Part shown: piece after piece, positions 1-6,876 of the stretch
Position numbering within the stretch: position 1 is the stretch's first letter
How the letters are laid out: each line of letters starts with the position of its first letter
DNA from: JBBQXK01 sp038251625
GTDB lineage: Bacteria; Pseudomonadota; Alphaproteobacteria; Rhodobacterales; Rhodobacteraceae
Assembly (NCBI GenBank): GCA_038251625.1
Contig: JBBSBE010000122.1
Location: forward strand, 1-11,662
Direction: 5' to 3'
Length of the DNA: 11,662 nt
Notes under the pieces: model-generated
What the model saw: the letters and a program-made list of their open reading frames with translations, nothing else
What the model was told of the DNA's origin: nothing
Databases searched by the model: none
Translations under genes and position numbers: made by a program

Positions 1-78
1 CAGGTTCCGGGTCGCGGGCGCGCCGGACAAGGGGTTAAAGCATCGGTCAAGGGGCGTGACGCCGGTTGGATGGGCGCC

Positions 79-164
79 TCCCCTTCCCTTTTGTGGAAAG
101 GGGGCGTGGATGGGGGGCTTTCAGTAACCCCCCGTCCCCGGCCATTCCCCAAAAGGGGGAGGGA
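79..164. repeat. Large imperfect palindrome, intergenic
   Basis: The left arm (79-117) and right arm (128-164) are imperfect reverse complements separated by a 10-base loop (118-127). The inner 6 bp are pure G/C pairs (112-117 with 128-133). The outer part pairs 86-93 with 150-157 without interruption, and also 79-82 with 161-164. A 2-base length difference between the arms leaves one bulge. The left arm also contains a smaller hairpin of its own, CCCTTT/AAAGGG. As RNA this would be a very stable stem. It could be the terminator of a gene lying left of the window, or a copy of a dispersed REP/MITE-like palindromic repeat; the sequence alone does not decide. Positions 1-78 and 165-217 hold nothing else that I can support as a gene. 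Confidence 0.6.
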
Positions 165-217
165 GTCGCCTGACTGATCCCGTTTGCCCGGTCCTGACAC
201 GCAGACATAGGCCTGCC

Positions 218-1132
218 ATGCCCCAACCTTCCATGTCCCGCGCCGATTGGGTGCTTTTGGTCCTGCTTTCGCTTCTTTGGGGCGGGTCCTTCTTTTTCGT
301 GGGCGTGGTCGTGACGGCGCTACCTGCGCTGACCATCGTGTGGCTGCGCGTGGCGCTTGCAGCGGCGGTGCTGGCGGCGGTTCTGGTGGCGACGGGCACG
401 CCTTTTCCGGCGCGTCGCGCATGGCCTGCGCTTGCGGTGATGGGGCTTTTGAACAATGCGATCCCGTTCACGTCATTCGTGCTGGCGCAGGGCGAGATTG
501 CATCGGGGCTGGCCGCGATCCTGAATGCCACGACGCCGCTTTTCACGCTTGTGATCGCGGCCATGGCGACGGCGGACGAGCGGTTGACGCCCGGCAAGAT
601 GCTGGGGATCGCGCTTGGCCTTGCCGGGGTTGCCACGATGATCGGCGGGTCCGCGCTGACCGAGGGTGCCGCCCATGCCGGCGCGCAGGCGCTCTGCCTG
701 CTTGCGGCGCTGTCCTATGGCTGTGCCGGGGTCTGGGGGCGGCGGTTCCGGGGCATGGGGCTTGCACCATTGGCGACGGCGTTCGGGATGCTCGCGTCGT
801 CCGCGCTGATCCTTCTGCCGCTGATGCTGTGGCGGGATCAACCGCTTTCGCTGTCGGTTCCGGGGGTGCGTGTGGTTGCGGCGATGGCGGCGCTGGCGGT
901 GTTTTCGACAGCGGTCGCCTATCTCCTGTTCTTTCGTCTGCTCGCCTCGGCAGGGGCCGTGAACCTGTCGCTGGTGACATTCCTGATCCCGCCGTCGGCC
1001 ATTGCACTGGGGCTGCTTTTTCTGGGCGAAACGCTGGCGCTGCGCCACATCTTGGGGCTTGCACTGATCCTTGCCGGGCTTGCGGCGGTCGACGGGCGGC
1101 TTTTTCTCAGCCGTAGACCGACCAGCCCGTAG
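218..1132 (+). CDS. DMT superfamily transporter, EamA family
   Basis: A 304-residue, very hydrophobic inner-membrane protein of the drug/metabolite transporter superfamily, with the usual length of about 300 residues and two tandem EamA repeats that together give about ten membrane segments. The N-terminus carries the typical first-helix motif LLSLLWGGSFFFVGV (about residues 16-30), and the C-terminal repeat has the family's LGLLFLGETLALRHILGLALI pattern shortened here to its core, FLGETL. EamA proteins export or import small metabolites such as amino acids or drugs; the substrate cannot be read from the sequence. No good Shine-Dalgarno precedes the ATG at 218 or the next ATG at 233, so the exact start is uncertain. 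The 3' end converges on and overlaps the glutaminase gene by 26 bp, with no terminator between them. Confidence 0.9.
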   Translation: MPQPSMSRADWVLLVLLSLLWGGSFFFVGVVVTALPALTIVWLRVALAAAVLAAVLVATGTPFPARRAWPALAVMGLLNNAIPFTSFVLAQGEIASGLAAILNATTPLFTLVIAAMATADERLTPGKMLGIALGLAGVATMIGGSALTEGAAHAGAQALCLLAALSYGCAGVWGRRFRGMGLAPLATAFGMLASSALILLPLMLWRDQPLSLSVPGVRVVAAMAALAVFSTAVAYLLFFRLLASAGAVNLSLVTFLIPPSAIALGLLFLGETLALRHILGLALILAGLAAVDGRLFLSRRPTSP

Positions 1133-2009
1133 CCCGCGCCAGCCGCTCCATCGCGATGGCGCCCAGCATCGAATTGCCTTGCGCGTTCAGCCCCGGCGAC
1201 CAGACGGCGATCGAGGCGCGGCCCGGTGCCACGGCAAGGATGCCGCCCCCGACCCCCGATTTTCCCGGCAGGCCCACGCGATAGGCGAAATCGCCCGAGG
1301 CATCGTAATGCCCGCAGGTCATCATCAGCGCGTTGATCCGGCGCACCTTGTCGGGCGCGACAAGCCGCCCGCCGCCCATCAGGAACCGCCCGGCCAGCGC
1401 CAGTTGCACACAAGTCATCTCGACCGCGCATTGGTGGAAATAGACGCCAAGAGCCATTTCCACGGGGTTTTGCAGATTGCCGTTGGCGGCAAGGTAATGC
1501 GCCAGCGCCCGGTTGCGGTGCCCCGTCTCGGCCTCTGACCGGGCCACGGCGTCGTTGATGTGGATGCCGTTGTCGCCCGCCGAGATGCGGATGAAATGCA
1601 GGATCTCGCCCAGCATTGCGCGCGGGGCGCGGCCCGCCAGTACCGCATCCGTCACCACGATGGCGCCAGCGTTGATGAAGGGGTTGCGGGGGATCCCGCG
1701 TTCGTATTCGAGCTGCGTGATCGAGTTGAAGGCGTTTCCCGAAGGCTCTCGCCCCACGCGCTTCCAAAGTCCGTCACCAAGGCGGCCAAGGGCGATGGCG
1801 AGGGTAAAGACCTTGGATACCGACTGGATCGAGAACGGCACGCCCGCATCCCCCGCCGTCAGCACCTGCCCATCGGGCAGGGCCACGGCGATGCCGAACT
1901 GGCCGGGGTCCACCCCGGCAAGCTCGGGGATGTAGGTCGCGACCTTGCCACGATCCGTGGCTGCCGCCATCTCGGCCCCGATCTCGGCAAGGATCGCGGG
2001 CAGGTCCAT
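1107..2009 (-). CDS. glsA: Glutaminase (serine-dependent, GlsA family)
   Basis: A 300-residue glutaminase that hydrolyses L-glutamine to glutamate and ammonia in the cytoplasm. The length matches the bacterial GlsA/YbaS family, which has a beta-lactamase-like fold. The S-x-x-K catalytic pair is visible in FSIQSVSKVF (Ser63 and Lys66). Other family blocks are EPSGNAFNS (88-96), RNPFINAGAI (108-117), the central NLQNPVEMALGVYF region (179-191), and FAYRVGLPGKSGVGGGI (241-257), which contains the conserved Tyr and the glycine-rich loop. The ATG at 2009 shares its A with the TGA of hisH (TGATG), so translation is probably coupled to hisH. This gene therefore looks like the last member of the his transcript. 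Glutaminases of this type are usually free-standing, so the position is unusual. The 3' end overlaps the convergent EamA gene. Confidence 0.95.
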   Translation of the reverse strand: MDLPAILAEIGAEMAAATDRGKVATYIPELAGVDPGQFGIAVALPDGQVLTAGDAGVPFSIQSVSKVFTLAIALGRLGDGLWKRVGREPSGNAFNSITQLEYERGIPRNPFINAGAIVVTDAVLAGRAPRAMLGEILHFIRISAGDNGIHINDAVARSEAETGHRNRALAHYLAANGNLQNPVEMALGVYFHQCAVEMTCVQLALAGRFLMGGGRLVAPDKVRRINALMMTCGHYDASGDFAYRVGLPGKSGVGGGILAVAPGRASIAVWSPGLNAQGNSMLGAIAMERLARATGWSVYG

Positions 2010-2635
2010 CAGGGCCGCCAGGCCAGGAAATTGGCGATGAGGCGCAGGCCCACGGCCTGGCTTTTTTCGGGGTGGAACTGGGTGCCGATCCGGTTGTCGC
2101 GGCCCACGATGGCGGTGACGGGCTGGCCGTAATCCACATGCGCCAGCCGTTCCTCGGGTCGGGTGACGGCAAGGTGGTAGGAATGCACGAAATAGGCATG
2201 ATCCCCCGTCACGATGCCGTCCAGCACCGGATGCGGATGGTCGATGACAAGGTCGTTCCAGCCCATGTGCGGCACCTTGAGACCCGTGCCCCCGATCCGT
2301 TCCACCGCGCCACCGATCCAGCCAAGGCCTTGGATATTCTCGTATTCCCGGCCCACATCCGCCATCATCTGCATGCCGACACAGATGCCGAGGAAAGGCA
2401 CGCCGCGCCCGTCCACCGCCTCGACCATCGCCTCGGCCAGCCCCCCCAACGCGCCAAGCGCCCGGCGGCAGGCGGGGAAGGCCCCGTCGCCCGGCAGCAC
2501 GATCCGGTCCGCCCGCGCCACCATATCGGGATCGGAGGTCACCACGACACGGCCCCCGTCGGCCATCCGCTGAAACGCCTTTTCAGCGGAATGCAGGTTG
2601 CCGCTTTCGTAGTCGATCAGAACCGTCAGGCTCAC
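2009..2635 (-). CDS. hisH: Imidazole glycerol phosphate synthase, glutamine amidotransferase subunit HisH
   Basis: A 208-residue class I glutamine amidotransferase. With HisF it forms imidazole glycerol phosphate synthase: HisH releases ammonia from glutamine, and the ammonia is channelled to HisF for ring closure in histidine biosynthesis, yielding IGP and AICAR. The catalytic triad is visible: nucleophile Cys85 in FLGICVGMQMM (81-91), and His188 and Glu190 in GTQFHPEKSQ (184-193). The N-terminal IDYESGNLHS and LPGDGAFPAC blocks are also typical. The start is a GTG at 2635 that overlaps the hisB stop by four bases (GTGA), and the stop overlaps the glsA start. The partner gene hisF and also hisA, often found just downstream in rhodobacteria, are not in this window; glsA occupies that position. 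Confidence 0.97.
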   Translation of the reverse strand: MSLTVLIDYESGNLHSAEKAFQRMADGGRVVVTSDPDMVARADRIVLPGDGAFPACRRALGALGGLAEAMVEAVDGRGVPFLGICVGMQMMADVGREYENIQGLGWIGGAVERIGGTGLKVPHMGWNDLVIDHPHPVLDGIVTGDHAYFVHSYHLAVTRPEERLAHVDYGQPVTAIVGRDNRIGTQFHPEKSQAVGLRLIANFLAWRP

Positions 2636-3219
2636 AAGGCACCCTTGGTCGAGGGAATGGCGCCTTCGGCCCTGGGATCGGGCTCGACCGCCATGCGCAG
2701 GGATTTCGCCACTGCCTTGAAGGCGGCTTCCGCGATGTGGTGGCTGTTGAACCCGTGGACTGCATCAAGATGCAGGGTGATCCCGCCGTGGGTGGCAAGC
2801 GCCTGAAAGAATTCCCGCACCAGTTCGGTATCGAAGGTGCCGATCTTCGGCGTCGGAAAGGCCACGTTCCACACAAGGTAGGGCCGTGCGGACAGATCGA
2901 GCGCGCAGGACACCTGCGCATCGTCCATCGCAAGGCGGAAATGGCCATAGCGGCGGATGCCGCGCTTGTCACCCAGCGCGCGCGCCAGCGCCTGACCAAG
3001 CGCGATTCCGCAATCCTCGACCGTGTGGTGATCGTCGATGTGCAGATCGCCCTTGGCGGTCACGGTCATGTCGATCAGGCTGTGGCGGGCGAGTTGATCC
3101 AGCATGTGGTCGAAGAAGCCCACGCCCGTGGCCATCCGGGCGACGCCCGTGCCGTCGAGCGCAACCTCGACGGAAATCTCGGTCTCGGCGGTTTTGCGGG
3201 TGATGGTGGCCTTGCGCAT
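2632..3219 (-). CDS. hisB: Imidazoleglycerol-phosphate dehydratase
   Basis: A 195-residue monofunctional IGP dehydratase, the Mn2+-dependent enzyme that converts imidazole glycerol phosphate to imidazole acetol phosphate in histidine biosynthesis. It lacks the N-terminal phosphatase domain found in enterobacterial HisB. The two metal-binding His-rich blocks are present: DDHHTVED (62-69) and SHHIAEAAFKA (159-169). FFDHML (35-40) and the C-terminal PSTKG are also conserved. The frame stays open upstream to 3342, but the start at 3219 is preferred because it has an AAGGAG Shine-Dalgarno six bases upstream and because the protein then begins where the family begins. It overlaps hisH by four bases. 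It is 58 bp downstream of the metal importer operon and has its own candidate promoter. Confidence 0.97.
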   Translation of the reverse strand: MRKATITRKTAETEISVEVALDGTGVARMATGVGFFDHMLDQLARHSLIDMTVTAKGDLHIDDHHTVEDCGIALGQALARALGDKRGIRRYGHFRLAMDDAQVSCALDLSARPYLVWNVAFPTPKIGTFDTELVREFFQALATHGGITLHLDAVHGFNSHHIAEAAFKAVAKSLRMAVEPDPRAEGAIPSTKGAL

Positions 3220-3225
3220 CGGGGG

Positions 3226-3231
3226 CTCCTT
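3226..3231 (-). promoter_or_regulatory. Ribosome binding site of hisB
   Basis: AAGGAG on the minus strand, six bases before the ATG at 3219. It is the strongest Shine-Dalgarno in the his block and decides the hisB start against the longer open frame. Confidence 0.8.
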
Positions 3232-3243
3232 CTCTGCCCGCGC

Positions 3244-3272
3244 CTTATAGGGCGGAGCGGCGCAAAGCACAA
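3244..3272 (-). promoter_or_regulatory. Candidate sigma70 promoter of hisB-hisH-glsA
   Basis: On the minus strand, TTGTGC (3267-3272) and TATAAG (3244-3249) are separated by exactly 17 bases. A transcript would begin near 3237, leaving a leader of about 18 bases that contains the hisB ribosome binding site. It lies in the only gap of more than four bases in the whole troA-to-glsA run, which fits a separate promoter for the his genes. No hairpin terminator for troD is visible in the 58-bp gap, so read-through from the tro genes is also likely. Confidence 0.55.
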
Positions 3273-3277
3273 AGGGG

Positions 3278-4189
3278 TCAGACGCCCGCGCGCCGCCGTT
3301 GCGGCCCCCAAAGTGCCGCCGCGCCAAGGCAGAGGCCCGCAACCACCGCGATCATGCCCGCCGCACTGACCGCGCCGGGCAGGCCCGCCGCCTGCGGCAG
3401 CGCGAGCGCCAGCCAGAAACCCGTGGCCGCCGCCCCCGCCGCGATGGCCAGCGCCAGCGCCACCTGCGTGGCCAGCCGGTTGGTCAGCAGCCGCGCGGTG
3501 GCAGGCGGGCAGATCAGCATCGCGACCGTCAGGATCGACCCCACGGCGGCAAAGGCCGCGACCGCCGCCATTGCCGTCGCCACCACCAGAGCCAGCGACA
3601 GAAGGCCCACGGGCAGGCCGATCCCCCCCGCAAAGCCACCGTCGAAGGACGCAAGGACAAGCGGCCGCCACAGCACCCAAAGCCCCAAACCCACGCCCGC
3701 GAAGGTGATCGCCATACGCGGCAGTTCAGGTGGCAGGCCCGCCAGAGCGGTGGGGTCGATCAGCGAGGCCGGGCCCGTGGCATCCAGCCAGATCAGGCTT
3801 TCCAGATTGCCGTAAAGCGCATGCTCCACGTCCAGATGCACCCCCCGCGCACCGGTCATTTCCAATAGCAGCACACCGCCCGCAAAGAACGTGGTGAAGG
3901 TGATGCCCATCGCGGCGCCGGGCTCGATCCGGGCCAGACGGCGGATCGCCTCGGACAGACCCACCGCCAGCACGGCAGAGGCGCCGGCGCCAAGGCTCAT
4001 CGCAAGGCCCGACGCACCGCCGGTCAGCAGAAACCCCGCTACGAGGCCGGGCAGGACGGCATGGCTGACCATGTCGCCCACCAGCGCCTGGCCCCGCAGC
4101 ACCAGCAATGTGCCGGGCAAGGCGCAGGCCATCGCGGCAAAGACCGCAACCAGCAGGGGAACGAACGAGAGGATCAGAAAATCGCTCAT
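3278..4189 (-). CDS. troD: Metal ABC transporter permease, ABC-3 family (second permease, TroD/SitD-like)
   Basis: A 303-residue polytopic inner-membrane permease of the ABC-3 family, which serves manganese, zinc and iron importers. Family marks are LRGQALVGDMVSHAVLPGLV near residues 32-51 and the late membrane motif SILTVAMLICPPATARLL, which corresponds to a metal-pathway helix in this family. The start at 4189 is chosen because its ATG overlaps the troC stop (ATGA) and the protein then begins with a membrane segment; the frame is open much further upstream only as an antisense-style artefact inside troC. It is homologous to, but clearly different from, the troC product. The TroABCD/SitABCD systems are known for two distinct permeases that probably form a heterodimer, and this matches that layout. 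Confidence 0.9.
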   Translation of the reverse strand: MSDFLILSFVPLLVAVFAAMACALPGTLLVLRGQALVGDMVSHAVLPGLVAGFLLTGGASGLAMSLGAGASAVLAVGLSEAIRRLARIEPGAAMGITFTTFFAGGVLLLEMTGARGVHLDVEHALYGNLESLIWLDATGPASLIDPTALAGLPPELPRMAITFAGVGLGLWVLWRPLVLASFDGGFAGGIGLPVGLLSLALVVATAMAAVAAFAAVGSILTVAMLICPPATARLLTNRLATQVALALAIAAGAAATGFWLALALPQAAGLPGAVSAAGMIAVVAGLCLGAAALWGPQRRRAGV

Positions 4190-5079
4190 GCCAGCCGCCG
4201 CCCTGCCATCGCCCGGGCAAGAACACCCCGGCGCGGGGCAAAGAGTGCCGACAGCGCGAAGGTGGCGGAGGCCAGTGCCACGATCACGGCGCCGGTGGGC
4301 AACCCCGGCACCGCCGCCGACAGCGCAGCACCGCCATAGCCCGCCGCCGCCCCCACCGCGCCCGCAATCAGCGCCATTGGGCCTGCGCGATCCGTCCACA
4401 TCCGGGCAGTGGCGGCGGGGGTGATCAAAAGCGCCACGATCAGGATCGCACCCACGACGCGGATGCCGATCAGCACCACGCCCAGCGTCAGCGCCATCAA
4501 GGCGGCATCCATCCGGGCGGGCGACAGGCCCAGCACCTCGGCATGGCGCGCATCGAAGGCCACCATCAGAAGGCCCCGGCGCAGCGCGAAGAGCACGGCC
4601 ACGACGACCAGCCCACCGCCCCCGATCAGCACCGCGTCGGACCACAGCATCCCGGCGGTGGAGCCGAGGAGAAACGTCTCAAGCCCCGCCGCGCGGCCCG
4701 CGCCGCTGGTCTGGATCACCGTCAGGATCACGATGCCAAGCCCGTAGGCCACCGACAGCACCGCCCCGATGGCCGCATCGCCCGGCAGCCGCGTGGTGGC
4801 CGACAGCCGCGCCAGCACCCAAAGCCCCGCCCCGGCGGTGAGGGCGGCGCCAAGCAAAAGGCCGGGCAGAAACCGCCCGTCGCCGCCCATCGCCACCATC
4901 ACGAGAAACGCGATCCCGACGCCTGGCAGCGTGGCATGGGCCATCGCATCAGGCGTGAGCGACCGTTTGCGCAGGAATAGAAACGACCCCGTCGCCCCTG
5001 CCGCAGCCCCCAGCATCGCGGCGCCCAGTGTGACCAGCGTGGCGTTGTAGCCCGCTTGCAGGAAAAGCGCGGACAGCAT
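4186..5079 (-). CDS. troC: Metal ABC transporter permease, ABC-3 family (first permease, TroC/SitC-like)
   Basis: A 297-residue ABC-3 family permease, mostly membrane-spanning. The family motif RKRSLTPDAMAHATLPGVG lies near residues 37-55 and GAILIVALLITPAATARM in the C-terminal half. A start at 5079 is preferred over the open frame reaching 5202, because the extra 41 residues would be Arg/Pro-rich, would overlap the end of troB in another frame, and are not found in the family. With this start, troB ends four bases upstream. The permease would pair with the troD product to form the channel, powered by the TroB ATPase and loaded by TroA. No strong ribosome binding site is visible, which fits translation coupled to troB. 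Confidence 0.88.
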   Translation of the reverse strand: MLSALFLQAGYNATLVTLGAAMLGAAAGATGSFLFLRKRSLTPDAMAHATLPGVGIAFLVMVAMGGDGRFLPGLLLGAALTAGAGLWVLARLSATTRLPGDAAIGAVLSVAYGLGIVILTVIQTSGAGRAAGLETFLLGSTAGMLWSDAVLIGGGGLVVVAVLFALRRGLLMVAFDARHAEVLGLSPARMDAALMALTLGVVLIGIRVVGAILIVALLITPAATARMWTDRAGPMALIAGAVGAAAGYGGAALSAAVPGLPTGAVIVALASATFALSALFAPRRGVLARAMAGRRLA

Positions 5080-5083
5080 CGGA

Positions 5084-5860
5084 TCAGGCCGGGACGGCGC
5101 GCAGCGACCGTGCGGCGACCGGGCTGGCCGCAGGGGCAGCCATCGGCGGCAGCGTGCCACCATAGGCGCGGGCAAGGTTTTCGGGTGTAAAGACCTCGGC
5201 AACCGGGCCTTCCGCCACGGGCGCGCGGTTCAGAAGCAGCACACGGTCGAACCAGCCCGGCACCGTGGCCAGATCATGATGCACGGCCACCACTGCGGCG
5301 CCTTCGTCGCGCAGATCTTGCAAAACCGTGATGATGGCCGCCTCGGTCGCGGCATCGACCCCCGCGAAGGGTTCGTCCAGAAGGTAAAGCTCGGCCCCTT
5401 GCGCCAGCGCGCGGGCCAGAAAGACGCGCTGCTGCTGCCCGCCCGACAGGGCCCCGATCTGGCGCGTGGCGAAATCGGCAAGGCCCACGCGCGACAGGCA
5501 TTCAAGCGCCGCTGCCCGGTCGGCGCCAGTCACGCGGCCGAAAAGGCCAAGCTTGCGGTACATGCCCATCAGCACCACATCGATGGCGCGCACCGGAAAA
5601 TCCCAATCCACGCTGGCGCGTTGCGGCATGTAGGCGACGCGGGCGCGCGCCCCGGGCAGCGCGCCGCCAAAGAACGCGACGCGGCCCGACCGCGCGGGCA
5701 CCAATCCCAGCGCGGCCTTCAGAAGGGTCGATTTTCCCGCGCCGTTCGGCCCCACGATGGCGGTCATCGCGCCTGCGGGAAAGGTCGCCGTGGCCCCGGT
5801 CAGCGCAGGCACGCCCGCATAATCCACCGTCAGCGCGTCAACCGCGAGCGGCGCGGTCAT
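5084..5860 (-). CDS. troB: Metal ABC transporter ATP-binding protein (TroB/SitB/MntB-like)
   Basis: A 258-residue ABC ATPase on the cytoplasmic face of the metal importer. All nucleotide-binding elements are intact: Walker A GPNGAGKST (37-45), Q-loop Gln80 in YMPQR, signature LSGGQQQR (138-145), Walker B LYLLDEP (158-164) with catalytic Glu163, D-loop around AGVDAAT, and H-loop His195 in VAVHHDL. The stretch YMPQRASVDWDFPV is characteristic of the manganese/zinc importer subfamily. The C-terminal 20 or so residues are Ala/Pro-rich and probably disordered. The ATG at 5860 overlaps the troA stop by four bases (ATGA), indicating coupled translation with the binding protein. Confidence 0.95.
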   Translation of the reverse strand: MTAPLAVDALTVDYAGVPALTGATATFPAGAMTAIVGPNGAGKSTLLKAALGLVPARSGRVAFFGGALPGARARVAYMPQRASVDWDFPVRAIDVVLMGMYRKLGLFGRVTGADRAAALECLSRVGLADFATRQIGALSGGQQQRVFLARALAQGAELYLLDEPFAGVDAATEAAIITVLQDLRDEGAAVVAVHHDLATVPGWFDRVLLLNRAPVAEGPVAEVFTPENLARAYGGTLPPMAAPAASPVAARSLRAVPA

Positions 5861-6813
5861 GCCTCTGCCCTCAGCTTGCCCGCCATGCCGCGCGGCGGGA
5901 CGGTGCCGCCAAGGGCGCGGGCGATCAGGGTTACGTTATGGTCGATCATGCCGGGATAGGTGCCCTCGTAAGTGCCATCCTGCCCCATCGCATCGGAGTA
6001 GAGTTCCCCGCCGATCCGCACGTCATGCCCCCGCGCGGCGGCACCCTCGACCAGCGCGCGGATGGTGCGGTCGGAGACGGAACTTTCCACGAAAACCGCG
6101 CCGATATCCCGCTCGACCAGCATCGAGACCAGATCGCCGATGCGCGACAGGCCCGCCTCGCTTTCGGTGGAAATGCCCTGGATGCCCTGCACCTCGAACC
6201 CGTAGGCGCGCCCGAAGTAGGAAAAGGCGTCGTGTGCCGTCACCAGCACCCGGGCGTGATCGGGCACCGTGGCCAGCACCTCACGCGCATAGGCATCGAG
6301 CGCCAGCACCCCCGCGCGGTAATCCGCCGCCCGCGCGGCAATGCCGTCATCGGGGGATCCCCCGGCCAGCGCCACCGCGATCGCATCAACGACCGTCACC
6401 CAAAGCGTGGGGTCCATCCACACATGCGGATCGAACCGCCCGGCGTATTCGACATGCCCGATCAGCCGCTCGCGCGGCAGCGTCTCTGCCACCGCAACCA
6501 CGGGCTTTTTGCGTTGCAGATCAAGAAGAAACCCCTCCATCTGCGCTTCCAGAAAAAGGCCGTGGTAGAGCACGAGATCGGCGCCCACGAGCTTTGCGAT
6601 ATCGCTGCGGGTCTGGCGGTAGGAATGGGGATCCAGCCCCGGCCCCATCAGCGCCGTCACCCCGCCCCCGAGGATCACGCGGGCCGCATCGCCGATCATG
6701 CCCGTCGTCACCACCACGCGGGGCAGGCCATCGGCGCTTAGAACCTGCGGCGCCAGCGCCCCGGCGGCGAGGGCGGCCAGAAAGCGGCGACGGTCGAGGG
6801 GCGGCAGGGGCAT
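5857..6813 (-). CDS. troA: Periplasmic metal-binding protein of ABC importer (TroA/SitA-like), Tat-type signal
   Basis: A 318-residue cluster A-I solute-binding protein that captures Mn2+ or a similar divalent metal in the periplasm and delivers it to the TroCD permease. The N-terminus has a twin-arginine type signal, DRRRFLAALAAGALA (7-21). Likely metal ligands, by position in the family, are His63 (DPHSY), His130 (DPHVWMDP), His194 (TAHDAFSYF) and Asp274 (YSDAMG). This His-His-His-Asp set resembles Treponema TroA rather than the His-His-Glu-Asp set of PsaA. The His-rich loop of ZnuA-type zinc proteins is absent. Residues are numbered from the ATG at 6813. A GTG two codons upstream (6819) is rejected as start because it lies inside the GGAG ribosome binding site. 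Metal preference is inferred, not shown. Confidence 0.93.
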   Translation of the reverse strand: MPLPPLDRRRFLAALAAGALAPQVLSADGLPRVVVTTGMIGDAARVILGGGVTALMGPGLDPHSYRQTRSDIAKLVGADLVLYHGLFLEAQMEGFLLDLQRKKPVVAVAETLPRERLIGHVEYAGRFDPHVWMDPTLWVTVVDAIAVALAGGSPDDGIAARAADYRAGVLALDAYAREVLATVPDHARVLVTAHDAFSYFGRAYGFEVQGIQGISTESEAGLSRIGDLVSMLVERDIGAVFVESSVSDRTIRALVEGAAARGHDVRIGGELYSDAMGQDGTYEGTYPGMIDHNVTLIARALGGTVPPRGMAGKLRAEA

Positions 6814-6818
6814 CGGCA

Positions 6819-6822
6819 CTCC
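6819..6822 (-). promoter_or_regulatory. Ribosome binding site of troA
   Basis: GGAG on the minus strand ends five bases before the ATG at 6813. The alternative in-frame GTG (6817-6819) overlaps this motif, so the ATG is the more likely start. Confidence 0.6.
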
Positions 6823-6843
6823 GGTATTGGACGGGATGCCGGG

Positions 6844-6871
6844 AACATATGCGAATGGCTCGCAAAGTCAA
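6844..6871 (-). promoter_or_regulatory. Candidate sigma70 promoter of troABCD
   Basis: On the minus strand, TTGACT (6866-6871) and TATGTT (6844-6849) are 16 bases apart. The predicted transcript start is near 6837, giving a leader of about 24 bases before the ATG. The spacer is almost wholly occupied by an inverted repeat (see next entry), which supports the promoter call. Confidence 0.6.
6849..6865 (-). promoter_or_regulatory. Candidate metal-repressor operator inside the troA promoter
   Basis: The inverted repeat TGCGA-n5-TCGCA (6850-6864) is perfect over 5+5 bases and fills the spacer between the -35 and -10 boxes. A protein bound here would block RNA polymerase. The size and layout fit a Fur-family regulator; in alphaproteobacteria the family member Mur represses sit/mnt-type manganese genes. 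The identity of the repressor is inference, and no regulator gene is adjacent. Confidence 0.5.
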
Positions 6872-6876
6872 TCCAG

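Noticed and set aside
3220..3342. N-terminal extension of HisB
   Set aside because: The extra 41 residues are unlike the family, run into troD, and skip the strong AAGGAG site before the ATG at 3219.
4190..4645. N-terminal extension of the second metal permease
   Set aside because: The open frame continues upstream through troC, but the added residues are Gly/Arg-rich out-of-frame translation of troC, and the ATGA overlap at 4186-4189 marks the real start.
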